The notes: generated by a model from the letters alone, not told the origin. A stretch of DNA of 64,000 nucleotides from Sulfolobus sp. A20 (GCF_001719125.1 NZ_CP017006.1:744001-808000); one strand, 5' to 3'. Shown: positions 37,949-49,600, counted from the first letter of the stretch. Numbers and translations are program-made.

Positions 37949-39196
37949 TTAACTTATAGAGATTTTTGCGCCTAATGAAATTAGATCCTTCCAATAATTA
38001 GGATTGCTCTTATTTACGCACTCAGCCTCTTCTACTGTCCCACCACTAATTAATCCTAGCACAGAAGAAAGCATCGCAACTCTGTGATCATTATAACATT
38101 TAGTTATGTTAATACTTCTCACGGCATCTATGCCTTTACCAACTATAGAGAGTGTATTATCCTCAACATTAACCTCTATGCTATAAGAATTAAGGATGTC
38201 TTTTATACTATTAACACGATCGCTTTCCTTAATTCTTAACCTCTTTATATTGTACAGCTCACTAATACCGTAGGCAATCCCAGCTAATCCAGAGATGGGC
38301 ATTGCTAGATCAGGGATATCATCAATATCTAACCTTATAGGCGAGTATTTATGTTCAGCCCTCAAGTACCATTTTCCTTCGTCATATATACTATAAGCTC
38401 CCATCTTACTAAATATTTGAACTATATTATGATCGCCAAAGTAATTCCCAGGCTTCCATAAATTGTAAATAGTTAATTCTCCTCCCGTCACTAAAGAGGC
38501 TAATGCATAAAATGCGGATAATCCATAATCTCCTCCTACTTCTCCATCATACTCCTCTAACCTCAAGGTTTCTATAGTTATTATATTATCTTTAATATTT
38601 ACTCTAGAACCTTGTTTATTGAATATATCAGCAGTAAGATAGACGTAACTTCTTGATGAAAATGGGGGAATTACCTCTATTTTCCCGCCATTCAAAATAT
38701 GTAGAGCATAAATTAGTCCCGATATATATTGGCTACTCTCGTCTCCATGTATTTTAATGTAATCTGAGTTTAACTTTCCACTCATCTTAACGGGCAAAGA
38801 CTCAGAAGAGAATTTTACACCATAATTGCCTAATGTCTCGACCACTCTTTTTATGGGTCTTCTTCTTAGAGGCTCGTCGGCATCTATTATTACCTCCCCT
38901 CCTACAGCAGATATTATCGGAATTAACATTCTGAGAGTAGTAGCAGAACCTTTCAGCTTAATATATTTCTCCTTTATCTCAAGACTCTTAGGTGGAATGA
39001 ACTCAAAATCGTTGTTTACATTAACACCTAGTGCCTTTACAGCATTTATCGCATCACTTACATCCTCAGACAATACGAGATCTTTTAATTTAACTTTGGT
39101 AAAGAGAGAGAGAAAAATTAATCTAATAGCTATACTTTTAGACTGTGGAGCTTTTATCGTACCAGTAATTTTAGATGGATAAATCTTTGCAATCAA
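37949..39196 (-). CDS. aroA: 3-phosphoshikimate 1-carboxyvinyltransferase (EPSP synthase)
   Basis: Joins shikimate 3-phosphate and PEP to make EPSP, step six of the shikimate pathway. The 415-residue protein has the signature [19 protein letters not shown] near residue 12, [21 protein letters not shown] (PEP/S3P site; family LGNAGTAxR) and [11 protein letters not shown] plus NDHRVAM (residues about 320-375). Last gene of the aro cluster as transcribed; its start overlaps the shikimate kinase stop by 26 bp. Confidence 0.95.
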   Translation of the reverse strand: MIAKIYPSKITGTIKAPQSKSIAIRLIFLSLFTKVKLKDLVLSEDVSDAINAVKALGVNVNNDFEFIPPKSLEIKEKYIKLKGSATTLRMLIPIISAVGGEVIIDADEPLRRRPIKRVVETLGNYGVKFSSESLPVKMSGKLNSDYIKIHGDESSQYISGLIYALHILNGGKIEVIPPFSSRSYVYLTADIFNKQGSRVNIKDNIITIETLRLEEYDGEVGGDYGLSAFYALASLVTGGELTIYNLWKPGNYFGDHNIVQIFSKMGAYSIYDEGKWYLRAEHKYSPIRLDIDDIPDLAMPISGLAGIAYGISELYNIKRLRIKESDRVNSIKDILNSYSIEVNVEDNTLSIVGKGIDAVRSINITKCYNDHRVAMLSSVLGLISGGTVEEAECVNKSNPNYWKDLISLGAKISIS

Positions 39197-39974
39197 GATT
39201 CATTGGCCTAGTTATAATAACGTTTCCATATCTCTTAAGAATTTCGTATACTGGACCTTCATCGCCTTCCTTTACTATGGCGAAATATGAAGGACCGTTA
39301 CCGCTTATCCCACTAGCAACAGCACCTTTCTTTAATGCGTCTCTTACGGGATCAAGGGAATATCCCAGTAAATTGGCTATCAAAATACCATTAAGTTTCA
39401 TAGCCTCCAGAGGATCTCTCAACCCAATTTGAAAGATTTCTTCAAATATCATTTGAAAGTCTCTTAGCTTCTTTATATCTATATTAATTTGTCTTCCTCC
39501 TCTTAATAATACAAGTACTGATATATCTTCGATGGGTTTTTGAACTTTTATTATTTTAAAATATTTATTGTAAGTATAAGATATACCGCCACAAAAGGCA
39601 GCTGTAGCGTCGTCAAGTGCACCAGTGTAAGATACGCCTGCCTTAATAGAGAGAATAGCTGATAAAATGGGAGGGAAAATGGGATCCTTTATATCAAATT
39701 TCCTATATATCTCGCTAATTAATGCTACTGAAACTGCACTACTACTTTTTAGGCCTCCTTGTTGAGGTAATTCCGAATTAACTTCCACTAAAATATCCGG
39801 TATTGAATATTTTTCCTTAAAATAATCTATAATTATTTTTATTAAATCTGTCTCTTTTGATCTATCTCTTATTCCTTCCTTAACATTAACGCTGACCTTC
39901 ATATTTAAAGCCATTGTAGAACCATACCATGAAGGTAAAGCGTTTACTATTGAGACTCCACCGTAGGCTTGCAT
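39171..39974 (-). CDS. aroK: Shikimate kinase, archaeal GHMP type
   Basis: Phosphorylates shikimate at position 3. The 267-residue protein belongs to the GHMP kinase superfamily, not the P-loop type of bacteria: [20 protein letters not shown] (residues about 67-86) is the ATP-binding PxxxGLGSSAA-type motif, and [14 protein letters not shown] is the C-terminal Gly-rich motif. It begins [20 protein letters not shown], typical of archaeal shikimate kinase. It overlaps aroC by 28 bp and aroA by 26 bp. Confidence 0.93.
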   Translation of the reverse strand: MQAYGGVSIVNALPSWYGSTMALNMKVSVNVKEGIRDRSKETDLIKIIIDYFKEKYSIPDILVEVNSELPQQGGLKSSSAVSVALISEIYRKFDIKDPIFPPILSAILSIKAGVSYTGALDDATAAFCGGISYTYNKYFKIIKVQKPIEDISVLVLLRGGRQINIDIKKLRDFQMIFEEIFQIGLRDPLEAMKLNGILIANLLGYSLDPVRDALKKGAVASGISGNGPSYFAIVKEGDEGPVYEILKRYGNVIITRPMNLDCKDLSI

Positions 39975-41119
39975 AAATTAACATACCTCCTCCAACGTTC
40001 TTCCACAGTCTTAGCTTGCTCTTCAGATAACCTAACTGTAGGAATTACACCAGCACGTAAAGCATGATCAACTAATACGATTGCTACCATTGCCTCAACT
40101 ACAGTAACTCCTCTGATTGCTACAGCTGGATCATGTCTGCCTATAACTGATATCGTAGCCTCTTCTAAGCTTCTCAAATCTACCGTTTTTTGTGGCTTCC
40201 TGATCGAACTTGTAGGCTTAAACGCACATCTAAGAACTATGTCTTCACCATTAGTTAATCCGCCTAATATTCCTCCAGCATTATTATATCTCCAACCTAA
40301 TCTGTTATCTTTTCTAATAATTTCATCATTAGCCTCACTACCTTTCATTTTAGCCATTTTAAAGCCTAAGCCATATTCGAATCCAACTACAGCAGGAATG
40401 GACATTATAGCCTTAGCTAAATCAGCTTTCAATTTATCGAAAACTGGTTCGCCTAAACCTATCGGCGGATTTCTAACAATTATCTCAGCAATCCCACCGT
40501 AACTATCACCGTCTTGCGTAGCTTTCCTTATCAGATCCTCGTATTTAGCCTCAAGGTCTTTTTTACTAGCTCTTACCGGACTGTATTTAGAACATAATAC
40601 CTCATCGAATGATACTTCATTATTTAACTCTTCTGGTCCCAAACTTTTTAAATGACCTGCTACCCATGTGTCGGTTAACATTAACAGTTTCTTAGCTATA
40701 GCCCCTGCAATCACTCTACTTACAGTTTCTCTAGCACTTGCTCTCCCACCCCCTCTATAATCCCAGTTTTCGTATCCATATTTCATAATGTAAGGCAAAT
40801 CAGCATGTCCAGGTCTTGGTTTATATCTTATTTCTTCATATAATGACGAAATTACGTCAGAATTCTTAACTATTACAGCTATTGGCGCACCAGTAGTCCT
40901 TCCGTTAAATATACCACTTAATATTTCAGGCTCGTCCTTCTCTCTTCTCCCAGAGACATATAATCTTCCAGGTCTTCTAAACTCTAATTCAAACCTTATA
41001 TCATCGACAGATAATGGTAGACCAGCTGGTAGCCCGTCTATTACTACTCCTACTGATGGACCATGACTCTCTCCGAAAGTAGTTATTCTATATCTCTCGC
41101 CTAATGAGTTTCCTGGCAT
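39947..41119 (-). CDS. aroC: Chorismate synthase
   Basis: Converts EPSP to chorismate using reduced FMN. The 390-residue protein has all three family signatures: [18 protein letters not shown] near residue 16, [19 protein letters not shown] with [19 protein letters not shown], and [19 protein letters not shown]. The 5' end overlaps aroE by 32 bp and the 3' end overlaps the shikimate kinase, so expression of the cluster is coupled. Confidence 0.96.
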   Translation of the reverse strand: MPGNSLGERYRITTFGESHGPSVGVVIDGLPAGLPLSVDDIRFELEFRRPGRLYVSGRREKDEPEILSGIFNGRTTGAPIAVIVKNSDVISSLYEEIRYKPRPGHADLPYIMKYGYENWDYRGGGRASARETVSRVIAGAIAKKLLMLTDTWVAGHLKSLGPEELNNEVSFDEVLCSKYSPVRASKKDLEAKYEDLIRKATQDGDSYGGIAEIIVRNPPIGLGEPVFDKLKADLAKAIMSIPAVVGFEYGLGFKMAKMKGSEANDEIIRKDNRLGWRYNNAGGILGGLTNGEDIVLRCAFKPTSSIRKPQKTVDLRSLEEATISVIGRHDPAVAIRGVTVVEAMVAIVLVDHALRAGVIPTVRLSEEQAKTVEERWRRYVNLCKPTVESQ

Positions 41120-41900
41120 AAAGATACTCTATAATCTTTTCATAAGGAACACTCTTATTAAACCATATCTTCTCAGATTCCATTGCTTGTCTTACTAAAA
41201 TTTCAATACCATCTATATATTTAAGACCATATTTTTTAGCTTTTTTAACTAATTCAGTCTCTACCGGATCGTAAACAAGTTCTATCACAAATTTAGCGTT
41301 TTTTACACACTCGTCAGTTACTATAGAAGGATTAGGTGTAGCATTAACTATTAGATCGTTATTGTTATCGCAGTTCTTTGTAACAACTGCATTTATTCCA
41401 TTTTTGTTCAAAGAATTAACTAATTCTATGGCTTTCTCAGTGGTTCTGTTAAGTATTTTCAAGAAACATCCCAACTCTCCTAAGGCGAAAGCAACAGCCT
41501 TTGAAGCCCCACCTGCCCCAAAAATTTGACATGTTAATCCACTAATACTATTAAACTTCTCCGAAACTAAGACCTTTATTGCCATGTAATCTGTATTAAA
41601 GCCCTCACCTCTAAATATCGTATTGATAGCTCCGATTCTCTCATAAGCATTGTTTATTCTCTTCAAGTACGAAATAACCTTCTCTTTATAAGGTATCGTA
41701 ACATTGAGCCCCTCCGCCACTTCTAATAGACCTATAACTGCATTATTAAACTTCGTCTCATCTAAGTCAAATACCAAATAGACAGCATTTACTCCAAGAA
41801 GTTTAAACGAATAATTATGTATATAAGGTGATAAAGTGTACTTGATATTTTTTCCGATTAGACCATATAGTTTGGTGTTGTAATTTATTTCCTCAAACAT
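41088..41900 (-). CDS. aroE: Shikimate 5-dehydrogenase
   Basis: Reduces 3-dehydroshikimate to shikimate with NADPH. The 270-residue protein has [20 protein letters not shown] (shikimate site), the catalytic Lys in [16 protein letters not shown], the catalytic Asp in [12 protein letters not shown], and the Rossmann motif [19 protein letters not shown] near residue 125. Full length, no dehydroquinase domain fused. It overlaps aroB by 16 bp and aroC by 32 bp. Confidence 0.95.
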   Translation of the reverse strand: MFEEINYNTKLYGLIGKNIKYTLSPYIHNYSFKLLGVNAVYLVFDLDETKFNNAVIGLLEVAEGLNVTIPYKEKVISYLKRINNAYERIGAINTIFRGEGFNTDYMAIKVLVSEKFNSISGLTCQIFGAGGASKAVAFALGELGCFLKILNRTTEKAIELVNSLNKNGINAVVTKNCDNNNDLIVNATPNPSIVTDECVKNAKFVIELVYDPVETELVKKAKKYGLKYIDGIEILVRQAMESEKIWFNKSVPYEKIIEYLYARKLIRREI

Positions 41901-42946
41901 TGAAACGCAAACCCCTTAATAATCTCTAAAGGTACATCAACCCCTTTCCAGCTTCCTATCCTTGTAGGAAATGGCATCTTTATAACATTACCTCTATGTT
42001 TTTTATCCCTTTCAATAGCAGATATTGCCTTATCCAAATTTATGTCATATTTAAGTTGTGAAACATCGTAAGGTAACCCATATAATTGAATTAGCCATAA
42101 AACGTCTTCTACCACTCCCTCCTCAGCATATCCTAGTTCCTCTGCTATCTTAGCTTCACATAGCATTCCAACAGAAACAGCGTAACCATGAGCAATCATG
42201 AACTCTGAACCCGCTTCGATTGCATGTCCAATCGTATGACCAAAATTTAATACTATTCTTATACCTTTATTCTCCCTTTCGTCTTCTTTTACCACATTTA
42301 TTTTATCAAGAGATGATCTATAGATAATTTCTTCTAATGCCTCTTCATCCTTAGCTAATATTTTATCCTTATTAAGGGACAAGAAGTCATATAACTCTTT
42401 ATCTAGAGTAAGTCCATACTTTATAACTTCTGCTAATCCCTTTAATAACTCATCAGCTGGTAAAGTTTCCAAAAATTTTAGATCAGAAATTATTAACGAA
42501 GGTTGATAAAAGGTGCCAAGGACGTTCTTTATATCCCCAAAATTTACTCCATTTTTCCCTCCTATCGAAGCATCAACCATACCTAAAAGCGTCGTAGGTA
42601 TATTAATTAAGTTAATACCACGCAGATAAATTGAAGCTACGAAACCTGCCACATCTGTTACTGTTCCTCCTCCTAAGGCAACAAGATAATCTCCCCTATC
42701 AAACCCTCTATTAAATAACTCCTTAATGATTAACATAACATTAGATAAATCCTTTGAATCTTCTCCATCATTAATCGGAATATCATAAAATCTTTCCAAA
42801 TATGTTTTAATTCCATCAACATTAATCTTCTTAGAATGAATCAGAGCTACGTTCTTATCCTTAATTTCACTTAATTTGCTTAAAGCCCCTTTTCCTATAA
42901 CAATATTTACCTTGGAACAACATATGTCTTCAGAAATCTCTATCAT
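41885..42946 (-). CDS. aroB: 3-dehydroquinate synthase
   Basis: Cyclises DAHP to 3-dehydroquinate, needing NAD and a divalent metal. The 353-residue protein has [22 protein letters not shown] (NAD site, residues about 90-111), [19 protein letters not shown] (substrate site), [23 protein letters not shown] and HGYAVSVGM with the metal ligands. This shows that the organism uses the classical DAHP route and not the ADTH route of some archaea. It overlaps the DAHP synthase stop by 4 bp (ATGA type). Confidence 0.96.
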   Translation of the reverse strand: MIEISEDICCSKVNIVIGKGALSKLSEIKDKNVALIHSKKINVDGIKTYLERFYDIPINDGEDSKDLSNVMLIIKELFNRGFDRGDYLVALGGGTVTDVAGFVASIYLRGINLINIPTTLLGMVDASIGGKNGVNFGDIKNVLGTFYQPSLIISDLKFLETLPADELLKGLAEVIKYGLTLDKELYDFLSLNKDKILAKDEEALEEIIYRSSLDKINVVKEDERENKGIRIVLNFGHTIGHAIEAGSEFMIAHGYAVSVGMLCEAKIAEELGYAEEGVVEDVLWLIQLYGLPYDVSQLKYDINLDKAISAIERDKKHRGNVIKMPFPTRIGSWKGVDVPLEIIKGFAFQCLRK

Positions 42947-43938
42947 AATCCTCTACCTAAGGCTTGGGCTAAGCTCCTTATCCTATTCATTAAGACCTCG
43001 AATGACTCTATTGTTAATTGTTGTTCAGAATCACTTAATGCTTTTTCAGGCTCCGGATGGACCTCAATCAGCAGCATATCAGCTCCAGCTGCTACTGATG
43101 CTAATGCTAATGAGTGAACTAATTCTCTTCTACCAGCAGGATGACTAGGGTCAGCACAAATAGGTAAGTGAGTCATCATTTTTGCTGCTATCATTCCACC
43201 TATATCGATAGTAAATCTAGTAGACTTTTCGAAAGTCCTTATTCCTCTCTCACATAATACAACGTTTCCATTACCTTCGAGTAGAATATACTCAGAGGCT
43301 TGTAGCCATTCTTCAACAGTATTTCCCATTCCTCTCTTTAACAGCACTGGTTTCCCTATTTTACCCACTTCCTTTAACAAGGAAAAATTCTGAGCGTTTC
43401 TAGCTCCTATTTGAACCATATCTACATATTTCTTAAATATTTCTGTATCTCTAGTATCCATGATCTCAGTGACTATTGGCAATCCAACCTCATCTCCAAC
43501 TTTTCTCAATAACTTTACTCCTTCCTCGCCTAAACCTTGGAAAGAATATGGACTAGTTCTAGGCTTATAAGCTCCTCCTCTAAGCAAAGAGGCTCCTGCT
43601 CTTTTAATTCCTTTAGCCGCAGTACTAAGTTGCTCCTCGCTTTCCACAGCACATGGCCCGGCAGCAACGACTATCTTATTTCCACCAATTTCAGTATCTT
43701 TAACCCTTACTATTGTAGGTTCCTTTTTCCAATCATTACTTGAAAGAACATAAGATTTCCTCACGTTTACAGCTATTTCTATACTATCATCTACAATATC
43801 TTTAGCGTACTGATCTGGCCAAACTAATAATAAGTTCTTGCCATATAAATTGAGAAACTTATACGATGCAGAGGATCTGTTAAGCTTTTCTTTAAGTAAT
43901 GAAGTATCTACGTTGGCTTTTAAAATATAGAGCATCAT
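42943..43938 (-). CDS. aroF: DAHP synthase (type I beta)
   Basis: Condenses PEP and erythrose 4-phosphate, the first step of aromatic biosynthesis. The 331-residue protein has a short N-terminal ferredoxin-like regulatory region (about residues 1-70) and the catalytic barrel with [55 protein letters not shown] and [14 protein letters not shown]. This is the AroG/AroF type I-beta form. It overlaps the next upstream gene by 4 bp; two ATGs in a row (43938, 43935) could start it. Confidence 0.95.
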   Translation of the reverse strand: MMLYILKANVDTSLLKEKLNRSSASYKFLNLYGKNLLLVWPDQYAKDIVDDSIEIAVNVRKSYVLSSNDWKKEPTIVRVKDTEIGGNKIVVAAGPCAVESEEQLSTAAKGIKRAGASLLRGGAYKPRTSPYSFQGLGEEGVKLLRKVGDEVGLPIVTEIMDTRDTEIFKKYVDMVQIGARNAQNFSLLKEVGKIGKPVLLKRGMGNTVEEWLQASEYILLEGNGNVVLCERGIRTFEKSTRFTIDIGGMIAAKMMTHLPICADPSHPAGRRELVHSLALASVAAGADMLLIEVHPEPEKALSDSEQQLTIESFEVLMNRIRSLAQALGRGL

Positions 43939-44975
43939 TTCGTTTCCCCATCTAAATTTTGTTTAAGCTTTTTAAGTACTTCTAAACCTATACTTCTAAC
44001 CTTATATGCATATGGGTTTTGGCGTTGAATTTCAAGAATGATATCTTTTATTTCATTGACTCTAGACAAAACCTTAAATATCTCCCTAAAATTAGTAGTG
44101 TGAAAATTCGAGATATCTACATTTAACTCTTTAGTTACTAAACTAATAGAATCAGAAAGACCTAAAAGATAATAATGCGAAAGTACCTGTACTATAGCCA
44201 TAGCCTTCTCATGAGTTTCTACGTCAGTTATAACTGGAACTAAACCGGCATCTCTCCATAGTTTCTCTACTCTTACAATATCATCCTTAGTACTATTTTC
44301 TGAAGGAATTATTACTATTCTCTCTCCCACAGGGTAATCTATCGGACCAAATAGGGGATGTGTCGAAACAAATTTAAATTTAGCCTTTTTAGAAAATTCC
44401 TCTAAATATTTAAAAATTATTGATTTAGATGATGATATATCCATTAGGATCTTATTACTAAGTTTTCCTATAAAATCAGATAAATTTGCAACTATAACAT
44501 CTGGCGGAATAGCTAAAATAAAGATTTCTCCCCATCCCGTTGCCTCGAGTGGATTCATGCTTACGCAGTTAAATTGCTTTGCTAGCATTTCAGCCTTATT
44601 AATATCTCTCCCAGTTATTGCTATTTCATGTCCAGCTAAGGAAAGTATTGAAACTAATGATCTAGCCATACCCCCGTAACCATAAACGACTATTTTTTCT
44701 TTTTCATTTACATTAATTTGCATTAACTTAGAATACGAAAAAATAACGGGTAGAACAGATTCCACAAAAGACTGAGGTATACCATACTTTCTTGAATTAA
44801 CTAACCAATTCTCCCTAACCTTATTTTCCCTACTCTCATCAGTAATAGAATTATTTCTCTCAGCTTTTATCTTACCTATCTTTCTAGATAATTCTAGACG
44901 GAGAGCAAAAAGTTTTATTATTTGCTCATCAATTTTATCTATTTCCTGCCTCAGCTTGGCTAATTCTCCACTCAT
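43935..44975 (-). CDS. tyrA: Bifunctional chorismate mutase / prephenate dehydrogenase
   Basis: Makes prephenate from chorismate and oxidises it on the way to tyrosine. The 346-residue protein is a fusion: residues about 1-85 are an AroQ chorismate mutase (LRQEIDKIDEQIIKLFALRL, with Arg and Lys active-site residues in RKIGKIKAERN), and about 95-340 are a TyrA dehydrogenase with Rossmann motif VVYGYGGMARSLVSILSLAG and the HPLFGP segment that contains the catalytic His region. It lies between the transketolase pair and DAHP synthase, overlapping the latter. Confidence 0.92.
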   Translation of the reverse strand: MSGELAKLRQEIDKIDEQIIKLFALRLELSRKIGKIKAERNNSITDESRENKVRENWLVNSRKYGIPQSFVESVLPVIFSYSKLMQINVNEKEKIVVYGYGGMARSLVSILSLAGHEIAITGRDINKAEMLAKQFNCVSMNPLEATGWGEIFILAIPPDVIVANLSDFIGKLSNKILMDISSSKSIIFKYLEEFSKKAKFKFVSTHPLFGPIDYPVGERIVIIPSENSTKDDIVRVEKLWRDAGLVPVITDVETHEKAMAIVQVLSHYYLLGLSDSISLVTKELNVDISNFHTTNFREIFKVLSRVNEIKDIILEIQRQNPYAYKVRSIGLEVLKKLKQNLDGETK

Positions 44976-45890
44976 TTATTTCAATAAATCAATTGCCTCC
45001 CTTATAATACTTTTATAGTTTATATTGTAATAGTCTAAAAGATCCCTCTGACTTCTAGCTGATCTGCCAAATGTAGTTGCACCTATAAATCTCATTGGAA
45101 CTGGATATCTCCTAACTAATACCTCGGCAACAGCTGAACCCACACCGCCATATATACTATGTTCCTCTATAGTGATCACTCTACCAGTCTTTCTGGCATA
45201 GTATTCTATTGTATTCTCATCTATTGGTTTAATTGAAAATAAGTTAATAACTGCAGTACTTATACCCAATTTTTCTAATTCTTCAGCAGCCTTTAAAGCG
45301 TCCCATAAAACAACTCCTGCCCCCACTATTGTCAAATCAGTACCGTCTCTTAACACATAAGCCTTTCCTATTTTGAACTCATATTCATTATTTACAGTAA
45401 CCGGTGGTGAATAGTCCCTTCCTAATCTGTAATATATAGGACCTTTTTCCTTTATTATTACTGGCAAACTTCTCTCCACATCCTTTGGATCAGCAGGCAC
45501 GATAACTCTCATGTTAGGTATTACCCTCATTAAGGCTATGTCTTCTAAGGCTTGATGGCTAGAACCATCACCATGATCACTATATCCAGAATGTGTAACT
45601 ACAATTTTTACATTTAAATTCATTCTACCAATAGTATTTCTTATCTGCTCCCATGCTCTCAATAAGAACATTGCAAATTCTACTACCATAGGTTTTTTTC
45701 CTACTGCAGACAGGCCTGCAGCGAAATTTACCATATCTTGCTCGGAGATACCTACATTAAAGTACCTGTCAACAAATTTTTCTTTAAAGTAAGCTGCCCT
45801 AGTAGAGTCTCCAACATCAGCAGTAATAACTATTAAGTCCTTATCTTCCTCTCCCAGTTTCAGTAATAATCTTCCGAAAGTCTCACGCAT
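44976..45890 (-). CDS. Transketolase C-terminal subunit
   Basis: Second half of a split transketolase; the pair supplies erythrose 4-phosphate for DAHP synthesis. From ATG 45890 ([16 protein letters not shown]) it is 304 residues, with the pyrimidine-binding domain ([20 protein letters not shown], containing the catalytic Glu) and C-terminal domain ([19 protein letters not shown]). A longer start at 45914 is possible. The start overlaps the N-terminal subunit stop by 8 bp. One base separates it from tyrA downstream. Confidence 0.93.
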   Translation of the reverse strand: MRETFGRLLLKLGEEDKDLIVITADVGDSTRAAYFKEKFVDRYFNVGISEQDMVNFAAGLSAVGKKPMVVEFAMFLLRAWEQIRNTIGRMNLNVKIVVTHSGYSDHGDGSSHQALEDIALMRVIPNMRVIVPADPKDVERSLPVIIKEKGPIYYRLGRDYSPPVTVNNEYEFKIGKAYVLRDGTDLTIVGAGVVLWDALKAAEELEKLGISTAVINLFSIKPIDENTIEYYARKTGRVITIEEHSIYGGVGSAVAEVLVRRYPVPMRFIGATTFGRSARSQRDLLDYYNINYKSIIREAIDLLK

Positions 45891-46728
45891 CGAGTAAATA
45901 TTTCCTTGCATCATCTGGACTCGACCTCTGTTTCTTAGTGTTTTCTATTTGGGCAAAACCCTTACCCCTAAGGGTGTTTGCAAATATTACAACTGGCTTA
46001 TTAGCTTTGAATGCCTCTTCAAGAGCGTTGGATATACTAATGAAATCATGACCATCACAGTTTAATACTTTCCATCCTACTTCTTCCCATACTTTAGGTA
46101 GGTAGTTCTTAGGCTTTATTTCATCCGTACTACCGTCTAACTGAAATTTGTTCATTTCTACAAAGGCTATCAAGTTATCTAAATTCCTTACTACAGCATG
46201 TGTCATAGCTTCCCAAACTTCTCCTTCATCTTGTTCACCATCGCCCATTATCACATAAACTCTACCGTTACCTCCAGACATTTTAATCCCAGTAGCAACC
46301 CCTATACCAAAACTTAACCCTTGTCCTAAACTTCCCGTGGACATGTCAACGCCAGGAATAAACACTTCTGGATGACCTTGAAGTAAACCAGCCACATCTT
46401 GTATTCTCCACAACTCTTCTTCCTTAATATAGCCCTTTTCTGCCAATAAGGCATAAAGTGCAGGCGCAGCATGTCCTTTACTTAGGATTAACCAATCCTT
46501 ATTTACTATAGTTGAATCATTCCTTATATATTTAAATATTAGCGTTGTTAGAATTTCTATACTGCTTAATGATGAACCTACATGTATTGTCTGATCATAG
46601 AACAACATTTTGATTACATTCTTTCTGGCTTTTTCCGCTATTTGCCTTAATCTATCTAATTCCTCTACTGATATTGGAGTTCCATCACGCCCTCCACCTT
46701 TTTCCATTGGAACAACATCAGACCCCAA
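45883..46728 (-). CDS. Transketolase N-terminal subunit
   Basis: Thiamine-diphosphate-binding half of the split transketolase. The 281-residue protein has [38 protein letters not shown] and the ThDP/metal motif [20 protein letters not shown]. The start is uncertain: TTG 46728 fits a leaderless transcript from the minus-strand TTTAAAAATA box near 46748-46757, while ATG 46707 gives a better N terminus ([12 protein letters not shown]). It is the first gene of the aro cluster and divergent from the E1-like gene. Confidence 0.93.
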   Translation of the reverse strand: MGSDVVPMEKGGGRDGTPISVEELDRLRQIAEKARKNVIKMLFYDQTIHVGSSLSSIEILTTLIFKYIRNDSTIVNKDWLILSKGHAAPALYALLAEKGYIKEEELWRIQDVAGLLQGHPEVFIPGVDMSTGSLGQGLSFGIGVATGIKMSGGNGRVYVIMGDGEQDEGEVWEAMTHAVVRNLDNLIAFVEMNKFQLDGSTDEIKPKNYLPKVWEEVGWKVLNCDGHDFISISNALEEAFKANKPVVIFANTLRGKGFAQIENTKKQRSSPDDARKYLLDA

Positions 46729-46777
46729 TTGTAGTAAGAAAAACTTATTTTTAAAGATTATTCTACATTATAATTTT
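46729..46777. promoter_or_regulatory. Divergent promoter between transketolase and E1-like genes
   Basis: A 49-nt gap shared by two divergent start codons. TTATTTTTAAAG at 46745-46756 can be read on both strands as a TATA-like box: about 26 nt before GTG 46778 on the plus strand and about 25 nt before TTG 46728 on the minus strand. Both genes would then be leaderless. Confidence 0.5.
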
Positions 46778-47650
46778 GTGGAAAGATATTCAAGGCAACT
46801 GCTAGTATTAGGGCTTGGTTTGCAACAAAAGCTAAGTGAACTTAAGGTGCTCATAGCTGGATGCGGTGCATTAGGTAGTACGATAGCAGAGTTGTTAGCT
46901 AGGCTAGGTGTAGGAGAGATAACAGTTGTTGATGCTGATATAGTCGAAGTATCTAATTTGCATCGGACACACTTATTTGATGAAAGAGATATTGGAAGGC
47001 CTAAGGCTGAAGTTTGTGGAGAAAAATTAAAGCTGATAAATCCATCAATTAAGGCTAATTATATTATTGATATAATAGATGAAAAAAATATTGAAGAACT
47101 AATAAAAGATAAAAACTATATTTTTGATGGATTAGATAGTTTATATTACAAATTACTGCTTAATGACGCAGCAGTAAAGGCCGGAATACCGCTAATATAC
47201 GGAGGAATCAATGGTGAATATGGCTCAGCTAAATTAATATTACCAAATAAGACTTCATGTCTTTCTTGTTATATAGATTATGATAGTAATGAAGAACAAA
47301 ATGCATGTGAAGTTATAGGAACTACTCCCCTGATAGTAGAATTAACTGCGACTGTTCAAGTTAATTTGATGCTAAACCATTTAAGAGGAGCTGAAGATAG
47401 TAGACTATATTACATAGACTCCAAAGAAATATCAATAGATAAAATATATATAGAAAAGAATCAGAAGTGTAGAACTTGCTCTTTAAAAGAGTTTCCATTT
47501 TTGAACTCTAAAAAAGAAAAACCGAGCTGTGGAATATTTAGAAGCTATATAAATGTTGAAGGTCTCGAAAAACCCAAAATTTCAAAAATAAATGAGTCTA
47601 TATTATTATGTTACCCAAAGATTGGTTGTTTTGAGAAAAGGGGAAGATAA
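46778..47650 (+). CDS. E1-like activating enzyme (MoeB/ThiF/UBA family)
   Basis: Adenylates the C terminus of a ubiquitin-like or sulfur-carrier protein, for molybdopterin, thiamine, tRNA thiolation or protein tagging. From GTG 46778 it is 290 residues, starting MERYSRQLLVLGLG, with ATP-binding VLIAGCGALGSTIAELLARLG, VVDADIVEVSNLHRTHLFDE, and a zinc site made of CLSCYIDY and CRTCSLKE. The Cys in QNACEVIG near residue 175 is the candidate thioester Cys. Longer readings run into the divergent gene and are unlikely. It overlaps the next gene by one base. Confidence 0.88.
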   Translation: MERYSRQLLVLGLGLQQKLSELKVLIAGCGALGSTIAELLARLGVGEITVVDADIVEVSNLHRTHLFDERDIGRPKAEVCGEKLKLINPSIKANYIIDIIDEKNIEELIKDKNYIFDGLDSLYYKLLLNDAAVKAGIPLIYGGINGEYGSAKLILPNKTSCLSCYIDYDSNEEQNACEVIGTTPLIVELTATVQVNLMLNHLRGAEDSRLYYIDSKEISIDKIYIEKNQKCRTCSLKEFPFLNSKKEKPSCGIFRSYINVEGLEKPKISKINESILLCYPKIGCFEKRGR

Positions 47651-48546
47651 TGGATAAAAAATACGTTGTTTCAGCTTTTTTGCCATTCGTAGTAATTATA
47701 GTTTATGCAATTATCTTTAAAATTAATGTATTACATGTAATATCAGAAGATCCTAAATTCTTTCTACTTTTTCTAGCTTCCTACTTAGGTCAAAACATAG
47801 TAACTTCATTTAAGGATTCAATGATAACTCGATTAAAGATTGGTACAACTACAAAAGGTAGACTAGTAGGAAACTCTACTGGTTTACTTATTCCAGGCTG
47901 GGCTGGGCAAGAGCTAGCTAGAAGTTTAGTGTATAATAAGTATGGACTAAACCTAAGGCAAGCCTTTAGTTATTCCATTTTAGTAGGTTCCATTGACGTA
48001 TTAGGAATTTGTGTAGGTTATCTTTTATTTCTCCCAATATATTTCAATCCTTTAGAAATAATATTTATAATAGTTACTGTTTCAAATATTGTGGGATGGG
48101 GATTGGCTTTATCCTATTTTTATTTTCAATCATCCAAGTTAAATAGAGTTGAATCTTACTTATTCAGAGTAATTAAAATGGAGCATATTGCTACTAGTTA
48201 TCTCGAGTTTAAATCATACCTTAGAGAAGGAACTAACAAGGAACTCATAATCTATACAATAATTTCAATACTTAGTTTCACAATTTATGGGATATATTTT
48301 TATTACATAACTCATAACATTATATTATCAATCTTTATATCATTCTTATATCAAGCATCAACGCTAATACCTATCCCATCTGCTGCGATAGTAGGAGAAT
48401 TAGCGCTTTCGATATTCTTAAATCCTTCTTATGTTTTCATCACAAGATTAAATTATATCGTGTGCAACATGATAGGCTTTGCGTTCTTCAAAGATATGCA
48501 TTTTGAAGAACTTAAAAAATGGTCTAAAGAAGTTTTAAAGAGATAG
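47650..48546 (+). CDS. UPF0104/LPG-synthase-like integral membrane protein
   Basis: A 298-residue protein with about seven to eight membrane helices. The pattern (paired basic loops, TTTKGRLVGNSTGLLIPGWAG after helix 2, and the PIPSAAIVGELALSIF segment near residue 240) resembles the YbhN/UPF0104 family of flippase-like proteins related to the membrane part of lysylphosphatidylglycerol synthase. Function is not known; a role in lipid or polyprenol handling is the usual guess. It is in the same transcript as the E1-like gene (one-base overlap) and the RecJ-like gene (2 nt). Confidence 0.68.
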   Translation: MDKKYVVSAFLPFVVIIVYAIIFKINVLHVISEDPKFFLLFLASYLGQNIVTSFKDSMITRLKIGTTTKGRLVGNSTGLLIPGWAGQELARSLVYNKYGLNLRQAFSYSILVGSIDVLGICVGYLLFLPIYFNPLEIIFIIVTVSNIVGWGLALSYFYFQSSKLNRVESYLFRVIKMEHIATSYLEFKSYLREGTNKELIIYTIISILSFTIYGIYFYYITHNIILSIFISFLYQASTLIPIPSAAIVGELALSIFLNPSYVFITRLNYIVCNMIGFAFFKDMHFEELKKWSKEVLKR

Positions 48547-48547
48547 T

Positions 48548-49600
48548 ATGGAAATATTTTTAGGAGAACCTAATAATGAAGAGATTAAGGAATACGTTAG
48601 AACATTACAAACCCGAGATAACCTCTGCATACGTACTTATTATTCCCCAGATCCGTTAATATTTTCCTACATTATTTCAAAATATATAAAAAACAAAACT
48701 TTCATTACTTTTAAATCCTCTTGCGATCTAGAACTTAAGCAAGATAGTAACGGAAAGTGGATAATTGACAATACTATAAAAAAACATTACTATTTAGGCA
48801 ATAACGCCTTTTCTTCCTATCTAGTAATTAATAATGATGATATCTTGGCTATATTAACCGGAGTTATTTCCTCCACAATTATAGAAAGAAGAAGATTATC
48901 TGAGTGGGAGTTAAGTGTGATAAAGAGTTTAGAGCAATTCGGAGTGATTATAGAGAAGAACTTAAGAGTACCTAATTTTAAAGCATTGCCGTTATTTCTC
49001 TCCCTAATGCTTTCTCTAGATCCGTTTATTCCTACGATAAGCGGGAATAGAGAAAATAGTATAAATTTAATGAAAGAGATTAATGCAAATGAAACTACTA
49101 AACTAGAAGATCTAGATGAGAATCAGCTAAATACATTACTGTACAGAGTAATTTCTCTAATAATTAAGGAGAATCCAAAATTCAATAGAGATGATATAAT
49201 CACGGACAGAATATTTTATCTGGATTATGACACATTGGAACTTTCTTTCTCCTTAATTTACTCCTTTGATACATTTGGCAGTGGGGAGATAGCTCAATTT
49301 GTTACTACTCCTTCTTATGCTGAAGTATTATTGGACAAGTTTAGAAGCACTCTCGGAAAAGGGTTTAGTTTACAATTACAAAACGCTACTAAATCCTATT
49401 ATATAGTAAACACGAACAATTTTAATTCACCACTTCTAACTCAGTTAATACTATTACAACTACAAAAAATAAAAAGAGACAAAACTGTAGTATTAAAAAT
49501 AGGTAACAACTATTATACAAGTAGTTATTTTGAACAAAGTAGAAGATCCGAGGGGTTGATAAAAATTGATGATAGAGTTAAAAATGAAAATACGGTATAA
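48548..49600 (+). CDS. RecJ-like GINS-associated protein (RecJdbh, Cdc45-like)
   Basis: The 350-residue protein matches what I recall of Sulfolobus RecJdbh, a protein that co-purifies with GINS and resembles the DNA-binding part of RecJ and Cdc45; it stimulates the MCM helicase complex. Supporting features are the DHHA1-like C-terminal region with FDTFGSGEIAQFVTTPSYAE and LGKGFSLQLQNATKSYYIV, and the complete lack of DHH/DHxH catalytic motifs, so it is not a nuclease. It is in an operon with Pcc1, whose start lies inside its 3' end (32-bp overlap). Identification rests on recalled similarity. Confidence 0.7.
   Translation: MEIFLGEPNNEEIKEYVRTLQTRDNLCIRTYYSPDPLIFSYIISKYIKNKTFITFKSSCDLELKQDSNGKWIIDNTIKKHYYLGNNAFSSYLVINNDDILAILTGVISSTIIERRRLSEWELSVIKSLEQFGVIIEKNLRVPNFKALPLFLSLMLSLDPFIPTISGNRENSINLMKEINANETTKLEDLDENQLNTLLYRVISLIIKENPKFNRDDIITDRIFYLDYDTLELSFSLIYSFDTFGSGEIAQFVTTPSYAEVLLDKFRSTLGKGFSLQLQNATKSYYIVNTNNFNSPLLTQLILLQLQKIKRDKTVVLKIGNNYYTSSYFEQSRRSEGLIKIDDRVKNENTV

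Noticed and set aside
46610-46777. N-terminal extension of the E1-like gene
   Set aside because: It would run antisense through the transketolase gene; MERYSRQ at GTG 46778 is the standard family start.
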